Source: DUZB01 sp964407525 (GTDB lineage Bacteria; Desulfobacterota; DSM-4660; Desulfatiglandales; Desulfatiglandaceae). From it: a stretch of DNA of 64,000 bases. The position numbers were made by a program, and so were the translations under genes. Positions 26,739 to 36,206 of this stretch are shown piece by piece. Every line of letters begins with the position of its first letter. Positions within the stretch are counted from its first letter, which is position 1. The stretch lies in the NCBI GenBank assembly GCA_964407525.1, contig CAYOWC010000001.1, forward strand, positions 12,721 to 76,720, given 5' to 3'. The notes under the pieces are model-generated. The model had not been told where the DNA came from. It ran no database searches and worked only from the letters and a program-made list of their open reading frames with translations.

Positions 26739-28343
26739 TTATTGTAATTGCAACAGAATCATTTTCCCTGTATCGGGGTGATGCCACGATCCTATTCCAA
26801 CAAAATCAGCCGCGGTCGCTTTATTTAGGAACACGGCACTGTCTCCCGGCCATTTCTTTTCGGTCCACAGAAGGTATTGAAATCCATTTTCTTTAATAAG
26901 TTTTAAGGATTTATTGTACCCACGGGCGACCAGTGGAGAAAACTTTTTATATGGTTGGGGACATGGTGCCCCCGGATAGTTCAGGTTGGCGTAAAAAGAA
27001 ACCCATCTTAAAATGTCCGTATTAGCTGCGATTTTGATTGCTCTTCCATTTCCTTCCCGCTGTGCAACCAGTTCACCGATCTGCTTAAAAACGATCTTGT
27101 CTTTCTCACGGGATTTCAGCGTTTTGGGCAGGGCAAAGGCTAGAACAACCATGAGAAGTATGGCAAGAGTGGTGCGCAGGCTGAATTTGAATCGGTGTTG
27201 CAGGGTAAACACGATTTTTTCTATTCCGAACCCGAGAAACACAGAGCCTGGGATAATGAACAGGGCAAAAAATCGGTCCGGAATGATCCACGACACGAGA
27301 GTCTGTAAGTACAACACCACAAGGGCTGTGCCGCACAAGACGAGAAGGTAGGAAAGCCTTCCATCTCGTTTTATTCTATTTTTCAGACCGGAAAAACCTG
27401 CTAAAAATACGAAGAAAAATGGATAGAATAATGCTTTCACGAGCGATGTGAGAATGACTCCGAGTGCGATGAACCAGACCAGACGCCTTGCCCTCTGAAG
27501 AAAAAACTCAAAGATGAACGGTTCCGGTTGATTGATCAGTTGCGATAATTGTTCTCTGAGTCCGGCATAGGTGAGGAATGGGGCATGAAGCTTGTCTACC
27601 ATCTCGCCGGATCGCAGAATTGTCTTGAGAGGCAGGTTCAGGTAGATTAGTACGGGAATGAGCAGGAGCATCAGAAGTACAAGCGGCAGACAGAAAAAGG
27701 CAAGGCGGCTGAATTTATTGTTTTGTTTTGAAAAGAGAATGGCGCCTGCGGAAACTGCGATGAAAAAAATGGATTCGATTCTTGCCCACCCAGCCATAAG
27801 AAAAAAGAAGCAGCTCAGTATGAGGAAAAAACGGCTTTTCTTACTATCCATTTCTTGTACGAAAAGAAGCAACCCCATGGCTAAAAAAAACCAGCAAACG
27901 GGGTCTTTGAGTACGTCTGCACTCTTGTCTACGAATACCGGGATGAGCGCGAAAATAAGTGTTCCAAGTATGGTATACGGTTCTTTTAGAAAGCGTCTCA
28001 AAAGGAAGAAAATTGGAAACAGTGTGGAAAAACCAAAAAACAGCGATACTATTTTCCCGGCTATCAGCCAGTCATGGACAAGGGTATATGCTCCTGCGAT
28101 GAAAAAAGGAAGGACGGAAATATAGGACACATAGCATGAAACGAGGGCATCCCGGTTTCCATAGTATAGAGCCCTTGCCTGATGAATATACAGTACGCCG
28201 TCTGAATTAATGATATGGGTATTGTGGAATGCAAAGATCCGGATGGCAAGACCAAGCAGGAATACCAGGGAAATCTGGAGCAATACAGACTTGTTCTCCA
28301 GAAAAGGTGTGCTTTCACTAGGATTGGGGTATGAATCCGTCAT
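26739..28343 (-). CDS. GT39-type polytopic membrane glycosyltransferase
   Basis: 534 residues with about eleven hydrophobic helices. The first periplasmic loop, HIINSDGVLYIHQARALYYG, carries the acidic residue expected of lipid-phosphate-sugar-dependent transferases (PMT/ArnT superfamily). Such enzymes add a sugar from a polyprenyl carrier to protein, lipid A or glycan on the outer face of the inner membrane. Its ATG overlaps the stop of the heptosyltransferase (ATGA), and it is the last gene of the envelope operon. Confidence 0.82.
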   Translation of the reverse strand: MTDSYPNPSESTPFLENKSVLLQISLVFLLGLAIRIFAFHNTHIINSDGVLYIHQARALYYGNRDALVSCYVSYISVLPFFIAGAYTLVHDWLIAGKIVSLFFGFSTLFPIFFLLRRFLKEPYTILGTLIFALIPVFVDKSADVLKDPVCWFFLAMGLLLFVQEMDSKKSRFFLILSCFFFLMAGWARIESIFFIAVSAGAILFSKQNNKFSRLAFFCLPLVLLMLLLIPVLIYLNLPLKTILRSGEMVDKLHAPFLTYAGLREQLSQLINQPEPFIFEFFLQRARRLVWFIALGVILTSLVKALFYPFFFVFLAGFSGLKNRIKRDGRLSYLLVLCGTALVVLYLQTLVSWIIPDRFFALFIIPGSVFLGFGIEKIVFTLQHRFKFSLRTTLAILLMVVLAFALPKTLKSREKDKIVFKQIGELVAQREGNGRAIKIAANTDILRWVSFYANLNYPGAPCPQPYKKFSPLVARGYNKSLKLIKENGFQYLLWTEKKWPGDSAVFLNKATAADFVGIGSWHHPDTGKMILLQLQ

Positions 28344-29503
28344 TGGGGAAATGTGCCCTTCATCCTCTGCGTCTCCGCCTGACCAGTGAAACCTTTTTGC
28401 TGTTGTTTCACAGGGGCGCGAGTAAGATGTGTTTCCAACTGTTGCTCAACGGCCTGTGCGACCTCCTCTACCTGCAAATCGATCAGGCAGTGGCTGATTT
28501 CACTGCCCTCACACCCCTTTTGCCTGCAGGGAACGCAAGGCATATCTTTTTGAATAACCAGATGTTTGGGGCCTCTGGGCGCCCAGGAAACGGGGGAAGA
28601 GGGACCAAATATGGTTACCGAGGGGGTTCCTACCGCCCCTGCCATGTGAACCCCGACACTGTCTACTCCTATAAAAAGCTTTGCCTGTTTAATGACTGCG
28701 CTGAGTGCGCCTATGCTTGTTTTTCCCATGAGGTTCACCGCTGGGTGGGTGCATTTTTCCGTGATTTCAAAGGATCTTTCCTTCTCAAAGGCGGTGCCTA
28801 TGAGAACGACCGGCAGGTGATACCTTTCCTGGATCCAGTCTATCAGCCTGGCGAATTTTTCAGTGCCCCATTCTTTATATTCCCAGAGGGAGAAAGGTTG
28901 CAGTGCCACAAAAGGGTCATGCGGCTGCAACATTTCCGTGGTGAGAAGACTTTCTGCTTCCTTTTCCCTATGGTATGTCACCTTCATTTCAGGTTGTATG
29001 TTTTCGGTTCCAAAGCCATAGGCTACGAGGAGGCTCAAGAGGTAATCCCCCACATACTGGTCAGGAGTGTACCCTATGTGGGACAGATGGGTGAAAACCT
29101 TATTCCGCCAGCAGTTTCCATTTTCTTCGTAATAGCCAATTCTCAAAGAGGCGCCGGAAAGAAGCGCCAAAATGGCACCCCGGTCCCCGGTTCTCATGTC
29201 GATGCACAAATCAAATTGGAAACTACGCAATTTCCGTAAGAAACGCACTTGGTACAGGAACTGTTCTAACACTCCTCTTTTTTTCTGGTCAACGAAAATC
29301 GTGACGTCTGCCCACGTACAATCATCGATCAATTCCCTGGCCTTTTCTCTGACGGCAACCGCAATCTGAGCTTCAGGAAAGTTCTCGCGCAGAGCCCTGA
29401 TGCAGGGAAAGGTCAGGACTACATCTCCTATATCGCCTAATTGAACGAGTAAAATATTGTTGATTCCGTTTCTTTGAAAGGTGGGGCTATCTGATTTCTT
29501 CAT
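28340..29503 (-). CDS. family 9 glycosyltransferase (LPS heptosyltransferase type)
   Basis: 387 residues. GT-B fold: NNILLVQLGDIGDVVLTFP start, DLCIDMRTGDRGAILALLSG, and the C-terminal nucleotide site in KLFIGVDSVGVHMAGAVGTPSVTIFGP. It likely adds heptose (or a related sugar) to the LPS core. The last 30 residues (RAPVKQQQKGFTGQAET and on) are translated from a repeat that also forms the tail of the uridine kinase at 47 kb, so they are probably acquired and non-functional. Start overlaps the upstream GT2 stop. Confidence 0.88.
   Translation of the reverse strand: MKKSDSPTFQRNGINNILLVQLGDIGDVVLTFPCIRALRENFPEAQIAVAVREKARELIDDCTWADVTIFVDQKKRGVLEQFLYQVRFLRKLRSFQFDLCIDMRTGDRGAILALLSGASLRIGYYEENGNCWRNKVFTHLSHIGYTPDQYVGDYLLSLLVAYGFGTENIQPEMKVTYHREKEAESLLTTEMLQPHDPFVALQPFSLWEYKEWGTEKFARLIDWIQERYHLPVVLIGTAFEKERSFEITEKCTHPAVNLMGKTSIGALSAVIKQAKLFIGVDSVGVHMAGAVGTPSVTIFGPSSPVSWAPRGPKHLVIQKDMPCVPCRQKGCEGSEISHCLIDLQVEEVAQAVEQQLETHLTRAPVKQQQKGFTGQAETQRMKGTFPQ
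28364..28421. repeat. 58-bp repeat, copy 1, inside the 3' end of the heptosyltransferase gene
   Basis: Contains GTGAAAC (28386-28392) and GTTTCAC (28405-28411) with a 12-base loop. Nearly the same sequence occurs at 47152-47214, again with a 12-base loop, at the end of the uridine kinase gene, in the same reading frame. The two host genes are otherwise unrelated. Confidence 0.72.
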
Positions 29504-30291
29504 ATCTTCGGGTTCTTGTGCGAGGTTGTGTGCAACTCTTTCAATTTGGCATATTTCATGAAAGATCCCCCCGCGTTCAGCGCGGAAATCATGAAGCCGT
29601 CAAACCCTTCTAGAAAACCCATTTCGAAAATATACGTCCTCAGGAACATCCAGAGGCCATGGGTAAGCGGCGTCCACCATCCCGCGTGCTTTCCATGGGT
29701 AAACATGTCCTTGGCTGACAGGGTGGAATAGGTTTGCATTTTGTTTATCAGATCGGAATAATCTCTAAAACTACGATGATCTATAGTCAGGTCCAGATCC
29801 GTGATGGTTCCACTGGATATCCAACGCTCATGAACCAACCTGTTGTTGAAATTTCCCTGATTTCGGTTTACAAGCCGCACGATTCTGTCCGGCCACCATC
29901 CACAATGCCTGATCCAGCGGTGATGAAAATAATTTTTTCGAAGAAAGCTGTAAGCTGTTACGGATTGAATTGAATGTAATGGCATCTCAGAAAGTTTTTC
30001 TGCTGTTTCCCGAGGAATCTGTTCGTCAGCATCAAGTACGAAGACCCAGTCGTTACGGCATTGATCTACCGCGAATTGTTTCTGCCCGGCATATCCCCGC
30101 CATTTTTCAATGATGACCCTGCAACCGGCGGATCGCGCTATGTGAACCGTATCGTCCATGCTTCCGGAATCGACGACTACTATTTCATCTGCAAAAGAAA
30201 GACTTTCAATGCACGCGCTGATTCGGTCTTCCTCATTCTTGGTGATAATGGCAATGGAGATGGGCACGCCTGCCTTCTGGTTATTTTGCAT
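29500..30291 (-). CDS. family 2 glycosyltransferase (LPS core, WaaE-like)
   Basis: 263 residues. SIAIITKNEEDRISACIESL, EIVVVDSGSMDDTV and VFVLDADEQIP are the nucleotide and metal sites; NRVH-type acceptor blocks follow (RNQGNFNNRLVHERW). The pattern is that of KdtX/WaaE glucosyltransferases that work on the LPS inner core. It overlaps both neighbours by a few bases. Confidence 0.87.
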   Translation of the reverse strand: MQNNQKAGVPISIAIITKNEEDRISACIESLSFADEIVVVDSGSMDDTVHIARSAGCRVIIEKWRGYAGQKQFAVDQCRNDWVFVLDADEQIPRETAEKLSEMPLHSIQSVTAYSFLRKNYFHHRWIRHCGWWPDRIVRLVNRNQGNFNNRLVHERWISSGTITDLDLTIDHRSFRDYSDLINKMQTYSTLSAKDMFTHGKHAGWWTPLTHGLWMFLRTYIFEMGFLEGFDGFMISALNAGGSFMKYAKLKELHTTSHKNPKI

Positions 30292-31111
30292 TCGCAGGGT
30301 TTCCTATTGGTGCGATACGTTCTTCTTCGAGGGGAACTGTCTGGAATTGGGCTGGTATGTTCATATCGAAGATTTCATCCGGAACAGGTTTGTTGACCGT
30401 CGTTCGATCAAAAATAAACACCAGCCTGGTTTCTTTTCTCGGTTTATTTATAATGATCTTCCTGGCATAAAGGATGGTTCCTTTTTCATCATAATCTGAA
30501 AAAAACAATTCGGTATCCGCTTTTACAAAAAAGCTAGAGCGGGGGAACGCATGCTTCGGATATAAGTCTATGGTCTGAATGTTTTCTTTCTTGTCGTTTG
30601 TAAGGGTAAATTGCTCCCCCGTTGTTGCCTTTGTACCAGAATGGGGAAGTAGCGCAGGAAATGCGCGAACAAAGGACCAGATAATTGCGGTATCCATTGG
30701 GATTCCGAGGATTTCGAGTGTTTCCCCATTTCTTGTTTCCGCCAGATAGAGCTTCTTCTCTGAAAACGACAAAATCTTTATCATGGATTCCGTCACGAGA
30801 ATATGAAGAAGAGGACGTCCCCAGGGATGGGTGATTTCTATCTTTACTCTGAATGGATCCCGGGTTCCTACGATCAGCGCGCCCAGTTCAGCCCCTCCAT
30901 CCCAATCTCCTGAGGAAACATTTCCTGAAGAAACCACGGTTTGGACAGCTTTTTCCTGTTGGTCCATGGCCTGTTTGATATTTTCGATGGCATCGCGGTC
31001 AAAAATTTTGGGCTGTGATGGTCCGGGGATGAGTGAGCAGGAGTGAAAAAAAATAAGGGTGGTAACCAGTACGATGGTTTTTGTAATCCGTTCTGATTTG
31101 CTATCCTTCAA
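30281..31111 (-). CDS. LolB/DUF4292-like outer-membrane lipoprotein
   Basis: 276 residues. Signal peptide with a lipobox-like FFHSC (Cys near residue 26), then a mostly beta-strand domain (VVSSGNVSSGDWDGG ... RVKIEITHPWGRPLLHILV ... SFSEKKLYLAET) resembling LolB or DUF4292, folds that bind lipoprotein acyl chains or other lipids. It lies directly downstream of a TPR lipoprotein, an arrangement seen in other deltaproteobacteria. A role as the local LolB is a guess. Confidence 0.62.
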   Translation of the reverse strand: MKDSKSERITKTIVLVTTLIFFHSCSLIPGPSQPKIFDRDAIENIKQAMDQQEKAVQTVVSSGNVSSGDWDGGAELGALIVGTRDPFRVKIEITHPWGRPLLHILVTESMIKILSFSEKKLYLAETRNGETLEILGIPMDTAIIWSFVRAFPALLPHSGTKATTGEQFTLTNDKKENIQTIDLYPKHAFPRSSFFVKADTELFFSDYDEKGTILYARKIIINKPRKETRLVFIFDRTTVNKPVPDEIFDMNIPAQFQTVPLEEERIAPIGNPANAK

Positions 31112-32919
31112 TTTGTTTTCTTTAAATGCAGGTTTAACGCCTTGATCTTGTTTTTCAACCTGTTCTCATCGGGATGTTTGAGGGAGAGGGCTTTTTCGTA
31201 CGACTTGAGAGCCTTTCCGTATTTCTTTTTTTTTGCATACACATCGCCAAGGTGTTCCGAAATAGTGGGGTCGTCTCCTGTCAGTTTGACCGCCTTTTGA
31301 AGATGCTTCAGCGCCTTGTCGTAATCACCTTTTTGAAAATAGATCCAGCCCAGGCTGTCTATGATGTACCCGCTTTCGGGTTTTAATTTTAACGCCTTTT
31401 GGACCATCTGCATGGCCTTATCCAACTTGGTTCCCTGTTCAGCATAGGTATAGCCAATATAGTTGAGGGCATCTGCATTATCCGGTTCCAATTCGAGTAC
31501 TTCATACATTTTCCTGATGCAGCCTTCCTTGTCGCCCATTTTATCTAGCAGGATGGCCTGGCGAAAAAGAAGCCCCACATTTTGGCTATCAATTTTAAGG
31601 CCTTCCTTTATTATGCTGACAGCCTTGTCATAGTTTTCCATGCTTTCGTAGACCGAAGCAAGCATCAGATAGAGTTCTGCTTTTCTTTCCGAGAAAGCAA
31701 TGGCGTCTTCAAGGGTTTTTATGGCTTCATCATATTTCTCCTGGAGATTGAAAATGTGTGCCATGTGTATTCTGGCCTCAACAAAATAGTCCGTTTTCGG
31801 TTTGATTTTGCTGAATTCGATCAGGGCTTTATCCAAGTCTCCTTTTTCTTCGTATGCCGTGGCAAGATAGAATCGGGATTTATTATCATTGGGCCAGGCA
31901 GAGACAATCAGTTTGAGCTCCTCAATGGATTCATCCAGTTTTCCTTGTCTCAGATAGATCAGGCCCAGGGTCTGTCTTTCAGGCGCCCCAGGATTGGATT
32001 GCTTTTTAATGTCTTTAATTTCCTTAGCGGCCTCTTCGTCGTTTCCCATTTTAAAGTAGGTTTCTATTAGACGTTCCCGCGCCTGATGGTTGTCCGGGTA
32101 AAAGTTCAGCAGTGATTTATAGGTACCGGCAGCTTTCTTGTATTGATTTGTCATCAGGTACAGGGTTCCCTTATCAAAAAGGGCGGGCTCCAAAGTCCTG
32201 TTGAGTTCAAGGGCGGCATCAAAGGATTTTTCAGCCTCTTTAAATCGACTTAATTCAAGGTAAATCCTTCCCTTATAGTAGTGGGCTATCACCAACTTGG
32301 GATTTTGTTCTAAAAGGACGTTCAATGAATCAAGAGCTTCTGTGAGCAGTCCTTTTCTGACGAGTATGGTCGCAAGAAGGAGCCTTATCCTCTGGTTTTC
32401 AGGATCTTCCTGGAGGATTTTTCTGTATTGCTCAACGGCTTGGTCATCATTTCCGTTAAGTACGTACAGATCGGCCAAAACGGTTACGGCATCGGGATCT
32501 TTTGGACTTAAACTGACTGCTTTTTTGGCATACCCCAGCGCGTCACCATATTTTTTCAAGTTTTTAAGCAGAATAGCCATCTTAATATTCAGAAAAGCGG
32601 ATTTGGGGTCATTTTCAATGGCGGATTTGAGGTATGTTTGTCCTTCCCGATAATTTCCTTTTACGATGGCCAGCGAGGCAAGGGTGAAATCATTATAGGC
32701 CTTCTGTAAATTATCCCTGGCATATTCGTTGGAGATGGCCGTTTTTTCAACCAACACTGCTTCTTTAGTGGGTGCCGGTGATTTGAGTGATGAACAAGCC
32801 GGCAAAAAGATCAGAAGAAAGAAGATAAAAAGAATGGCGAAACTTGCCAACTCTTGATATTCCGCCCTATGAGTTAAAATTTCGGATGGATAGTTGAGCT
32901 CTATGGTCTTTTTTTCCAA
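31108..32919 (-). CDS. TPR-repeat lipoprotein
   Basis: About 600 residues. The first codon is TTG, with TGGAG a few bases upstream; no ATG lies before the signal. A hydrophobic segment (ASFAILFIFFLLIFLPAC) ends in a clear LPAC lipobox at about residue 42, so the n-region is unusually long, and a start at the internal TTG just before ASFA would give a normal signal. The rest is about fifteen tetratricopeptide repeats. It probably scaffolds outer-membrane or periplasmic partners, with the LolB-like protein encoded next. Confidence 0.82.
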   Translation of the reverse strand: MEKKTIELNYPSEILTHRAEYQELASFAILFIFFLLIFLPACSSLKSPAPTKEAVLVEKTAISNEYARDNLQKAYNDFTLASLAIVKGNYREGQTYLKSAIENDPKSAFLNIKMAILLKNLKKYGDALGYAKKAVSLSPKDPDAVTVLADLYVLNGNDDQAVEQYRKILQEDPENQRIRLLLATILVRKGLLTEALDSLNVLLEQNPKLVIAHYYKGRIYLELSRFKEAEKSFDAALELNRTLEPALFDKGTLYLMTNQYKKAAGTYKSLLNFYPDNHQARERLIETYFKMGNDEEAAKEIKDIKKQSNPGAPERQTLGLIYLRQGKLDESIEELKLIVSAWPNDNKSRFYLATAYEEKGDLDKALIEFSKIKPKTDYFVEARIHMAHIFNLQEKYDEAIKTLEDAIAFSERKAELYLMLASVYESMENYDKAVSIIKEGLKIDSQNVGLLFRQAILLDKMGDKEGCIRKMYEVLELEPDNADALNYIGYTYAEQGTKLDKAMQMVQKALKLKPESGYIIDSLGWIYFQKGDYDKALKHLQKAVKLTGDDPTISEHLGDVYAKKKKYGKALKSYEKALSLKHPDENRLKNKIKALNLHLKKTN

Positions 32920-32930
32920 GGGTTCTCCAG

Positions 32931-33911
32931 TTATTTCAGAAAATCGGAGTACTGTTCTTCGAAACCGGGAATGTTATCTTTTAGCCATTTGGTGATATTC
33001 TTCGTTATTTTTTCCTGGATTTGCCGTATCCTCTCCCTTGAAATACTGTACCTATCGCCAAGATCCTGTAAGGTCAACGGCTTGTCCGCCATGATGCGAT
33101 TGTCGAAAATATCCGCTTCTTTTCCCGTGAGTGTTTTTCGAAATTCTAAGAGACTGTCCTTCAAGAGATTCCGGCTTTGATTTTCAGACAACTGTTCATC
33201 GACTGGGGTTCCCGGATCAGGCAGAAAAGAATCAAAGGCCTCTTTTGAGTCATCTCCAACAGGAGCGCTCAGGGAGACCTCCCATCCTCCCAATCGCTGA
33301 CTCATCTCGATGACTTCTTCCTCCTTCACATCAAGTCTCTCTGCCAGCAGCTTTGGTTCGGGTGCGAAACCCTGGGCAATCAGCCGGTCTCTCTCCTTTG
33401 CGAGATTGAAGAAAAGCTTACGCTGACTCTGGGTTGTCCCAATCTTGACCAATTTCCAATTATCCATGATGAACTTGAGGATATAGGCTTTGATCCAGAA
33501 TGATGCATAATAAGAGAATTTAATCCCACGATAAGGATCGAATTTCTTGACTGCCTGCAATAGTCCCAAGTTCCCTTCCTGGATAAGGTCCAGAAGGTTT
33601 TTTGTCCAATACCGGTGGAAATCCATTGCGATTTTTACAACCAGCCTCAAGTTGGAGGTGATGAGCGTGAAGGCGGCTTTTTCATCGTTTTCCTCTCTGG
33701 CCTTGATGGCAAGTTCTTTTTCTTCATCTCTTGTAAGAAGATTATATCTTTTTATTTCGAGGAGATAAAGCTGAAGAGGGTCGTAGGGAACCAGGGATCT
33801 TTCTCTGGGGGCCGATGCGGGCGCAAGGTACGACTTGTCCGATATTGAAACAGCGCCGTCATGGCTTCGTTTGGCTTTTCTTTTTTTGGGTATGCTTTTC
33901 TTTTTTGTCAT
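32931..33911 (-). CDS. rpoH: RpoH-type sigma factor (sigma-32 class)
   Basis: 326 residues. Region 1.2 (DPLQLYLLEIKRYNLLTRDEE), region 2 with LLDLIQEGNLGLLQAVKKFD and the -10-melting segment YYASFWIKAYILKFIMDNW, then GTTQSQRKLFFNLAKERDR, which is the RpoH box that marks heat-shock sigma factors, and region 4 with TLQDLGDRYSISRERIRQI. The basic N-terminal leader (about 35 residues) is extra. The ATG overlaps the tyrS stop (ATGA). Its place in an operon of SurA and envelope genes suggests a link with envelope protein folding. Confidence 0.85.
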   Translation of the reverse strand: MTKKKSIPKKRKAKRSHDGAVSISDKSYLAPASAPRERSLVPYDPLQLYLLEIKRYNLLTRDEEKELAIKAREENDEKAAFTLITSNLRLVVKIAMDFHRYWTKNLLDLIQEGNLGLLQAVKKFDPYRGIKFSYYASFWIKAYILKFIMDNWKLVKIGTTQSQRKLFFNLAKERDRLIAQGFAPEPKLLAERLDVKEEEVIEMSQRLGGWEVSLSAPVGDDSKEAFDSFLPDPGTPVDEQLSENQSRNLLKDSLLEFRKTLTGKEADIFDNRIMADKPLTLQDLGDRYSISRERIRQIQEKITKNITKWLKDNIPGFEEQYSDFLK

Positions 33912-35140
33912 TTATCCACTACAATCTTCATATGTCGTTTCTTGCCGGCTCTCAACATCAGGATGTCGTTTTCCAGGTTCTGTGTATCAATGATTTGGTC
34001 GAAAACTTCTACTTTATGCCCGTTCACATATCCCCCGCCTTGGGATATGAGTCGCCGCGCTGCACCTCGACTGTTACAGAGGCCGCAAGTTTCAAAAAGA
34101 ATGAAGGCTGGTATTCCCGCCTTCAGCTCTGTTTTAGGAATGGTGTGGGACGGAATTGATTCGGCGGTTGATGATTTACCCGAACCAAAGAGTTGCCTGG
34201 CTGCATTTTGAGCCAGATCCGCCTCGGCTTTTCCATGACACAGGCAGGTGGCTTCATAGGCAAGGGTTTCTTTCGCTTTTCTGATATCTGAATCGGCCGC
34301 TTTGCATAATTCGTCAATTCGACTCATTGGAAGGAAAGTGAACAGTGCGAGAAAACGTTCCACATCACGATCGTCCTGGTTGATCCAGTATTGGTAATAT
34401 TCATAGGGGGTTGTCAGTTCTGCATCGAGCCACACTGCGCCTTTGTGGGTTTTCCCCATTTTGATTCCAGAGGAGGTTGTCAGGAGTGGAAAGGTCAGGC
34501 CATGAACCATCCCTCCGTCCATACGCCGTGTGAGATCGGCACCGGCAATGATATTGCCCCACTGATCGTTTCCTCCCATTTGGAGTCGGCAGTCATGGTT
34601 TTTGAAAAGGTGCCAGAAATCGTAAGCTTGGAGAAGCATATAATTGAACTCAATGAAATTAAGGCCTTTTTCCAGTCGTGCGCGATAACTCTCTGCCGTT
34701 AACATCCTGTTTACACTGAAATGCCGACCAATGTCTCTGAGAAAATCGATATACCCCAGACTGGTGAGCCAGTCGGCATTGTTTAACATGAGGGCTTTGT
34801 TTTCCTCAAAGTTGATGAATCGGGATAATTGTTTCTTGAGTCCCATGGCGTTTTCGTCAATCCGTTCGCGGGAAAGGATCTGCCGCATTTCAGTTTTTCC
34901 GCTCGGGTCTCCTACAAGTCCCGTTCCGCCTCCGATCAAGGCAATCGGCTTGTGTCCTGCTTTTTGCATATGTGCCAGGGACATTATTGGAACCAGGCTT
35001 CCCACGTGCAGGCTGCTGGCTGTTGGATCAAATCCGATATAGCAGGTAGTGGGCGTTTCAAGCAACCGTACGACCTGCTCTTTGTCCGTGACCTGTTCAA
35101 CAAAACCCCTTTCCTCAAAAATCGTGTAAACGTTTTCCAC
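33908..35140 (-). CDS. tyrS: tyrosyl-tRNA synthetase
   Basis: About 410 residues. Class I synthetase: the HIGH-like motif is in TASSLHVGSLVPIM, the KMSKS-like loop is SGIKMGKTHKG, and a C-terminal S4 RNA-binding domain begins near CNSRGAARRLISQGGGYVNG. I prefer a GTG start giving MENVYTIFEERGF, which matches the usual TyrS N-terminus, has AGGAG upstream and falls one base after the rodZ stop. An ATG start at 35164 would overlap rodZ and add eight residues. KMGKTH in place of KFGKTE fits the TyrZ-like subgroup. Confidence 0.92.
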   Translation of the reverse strand: MENVYTIFEERGFVEQVTDKEQVVRLLETPTTCYIGFDPTASSLHVGSLVPIMSLAHMQKAGHKPIALIGGGTGLVGDPSGKTEMRQILSRERIDENAMGLKKQLSRFINFEENKALMLNNADWLTSLGYIDFLRDIGRHFSVNRMLTAESYRARLEKGLNFIEFNYMLLQAYDFWHLFKNHDCRLQMGGNDQWGNIIAGADLTRRMDGGMVHGLTFPLLTTSSGIKMGKTHKGAVWLDAELTTPYEYYQYWINQDDRDVERFLALFTFLPMSRIDELCKAADSDIRKAKETLAYEATCLCHGKAEADLAQNAARQLFGSGKSSTAESIPSHTIPKTELKAGIPAFILFETCGLCNSRGAARRLISQGGGYVNGHKVEVFDQIIDTQNLENDILMLRAGKKRHMKIVVDK

Positions 35141-35141
35141 T

Positions 35142-36188
35142 TTAATTATTTTTACTCCTCTCATATCCTTCTGGTATGCTCAATCTGATTACCTGCCCTT
35201 TTTTCCCAGGCGTTTTCATGGGTGCCCCTTCAAATCCAAGCTCGATACCTCCGGCATTGCCTATAAGCAGCTCAAATCCTTTTTCAGCTGTCCATTCGGG
35301 TTTGCTCCCAGGGCTAAAAACATAGTCTTTTGGTTTCATCTTATCTACAAAAACTCTAATCCAGGTTCTTTCCTTTACGTTCGCTTTCAGCACCAGGCCT
35401 TTTTCTGAAGGCACGGTTGAAAGGGTAGGAGTGAGAGAAGAGGTTTCGGTTGCGGGCCGGGTCGTTTCTTCATTCATAACTACTGCTTCATCAGGCAGGG
35501 GCGCTGCCTCTGAAAGCGGTACTGTTTCAGCTGGGGCTGTAGGGGATTCTTCCGGCTGTTCAGTTTTGCCTTCCTTTATCTCAAGCTCAGAACTGCTTTG
35601 TGGGGAGCTGTCTTTAGAGGAGGCCGTAGGCTTGATCGGTGCAGCTACCTGACTATCAGTGGAGGCCGGGTTTTCACCTTCATGAAGGTCTTCGACTTTC
35701 CGGGGTTGTATATCGGGGGAAATCCGCTCCGCTTCTTTTCCGGCTGTGTTTGAAATCCCCTCCCATATCTGTTCCCCATTAGTAAACAGGAAGAAAAGGC
35801 CGGCCAGGAGAATGAGTACTGAAAAAATATACAAGGCCTTTCCCTTTTTCCTGCGGGCTGGTTTTCTCTCGACTTCCGTTGGAACCACCATCTCTTCGCT
35901 GATTTCCCGATAGGCATCTGCCACTACATCTTCATTCAGGCCCAAAGAACGGGCATATGAGCGGATAAATCCCCTTACAAAAGGGGAAGAGGGGAGAGAA
36001 TTCCAATCTTCCTCTTCAAGTGCCTGAAGAATATGAGGCCTTATCTTGGTTGTCTGCGCGATCTGATCATAACTGAGGCTCATTTCCTCCCTCTTCTTCT
36101 TCAAAAGGGCCCCGGGTCCCATGTCAGGGACGCGGTCGACGGAATTAGCATCTTCCACAGTCAGTAGCTGATCTCTGTATGAATTCAT
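35142..36188 (-). CDS. rodZ: RodZ-like cytoskeletal membrane protein
   Basis: 348 residues. N-terminal HTH_25 domain (LSYDQIAQTTKIRPHILQAL ... FVRGFIRSYARSLGLNE), a basic stretch RKPARRKKGK, one membrane helix (ALYIFSVLILLAGLFFLFT, about 118-136), a Pro/Glu/Ser/Thr-rich periplasmic linker of about 110 residues and a C-terminal DUF4115 beta domain (TWIRVFVDKMKPKDYVFSPG). RodZ links MreB to the cell-wall elongation machinery. Part of the surA-rpoH operon. Confidence 0.86.
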   Translation of the reverse strand: MNSYRDQLLTVEDANSVDRVPDMGPGALLKKKREEMSLSYDQIAQTTKIRPHILQALEEEDWNSLPSSPFVRGFIRSYARSLGLNEDVVADAYREISEEMVVPTEVERKPARRKKGKALYIFSVLILLAGLFFLFTNGEQIWEGISNTAGKEAERISPDIQPRKVEDLHEGENPASTDSQVAAPIKPTASSKDSSPQSSSELEIKEGKTEQPEESPTAPAETVPLSEAAPLPDEAVVMNEETTRPATETSSLTPTLSTVPSEKGLVLKANVKERTWIRVFVDKMKPKDYVFSPGSKPEWTAEKGFELLIGNAGGIELGFEGAPMKTPGKKGQVIRLSIPEGYERSKNN

Positions 36189-36206
36189 AGTATCAAGAAT
36201 AGTGAC

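Noticed and set aside
28331..29239. 302-residue open frame on the plus strand opposite the heptosyltransferase
   Set aside because: It is the antisense shadow of a well-supported GT9 gene and its translation shows no recognisable domain.
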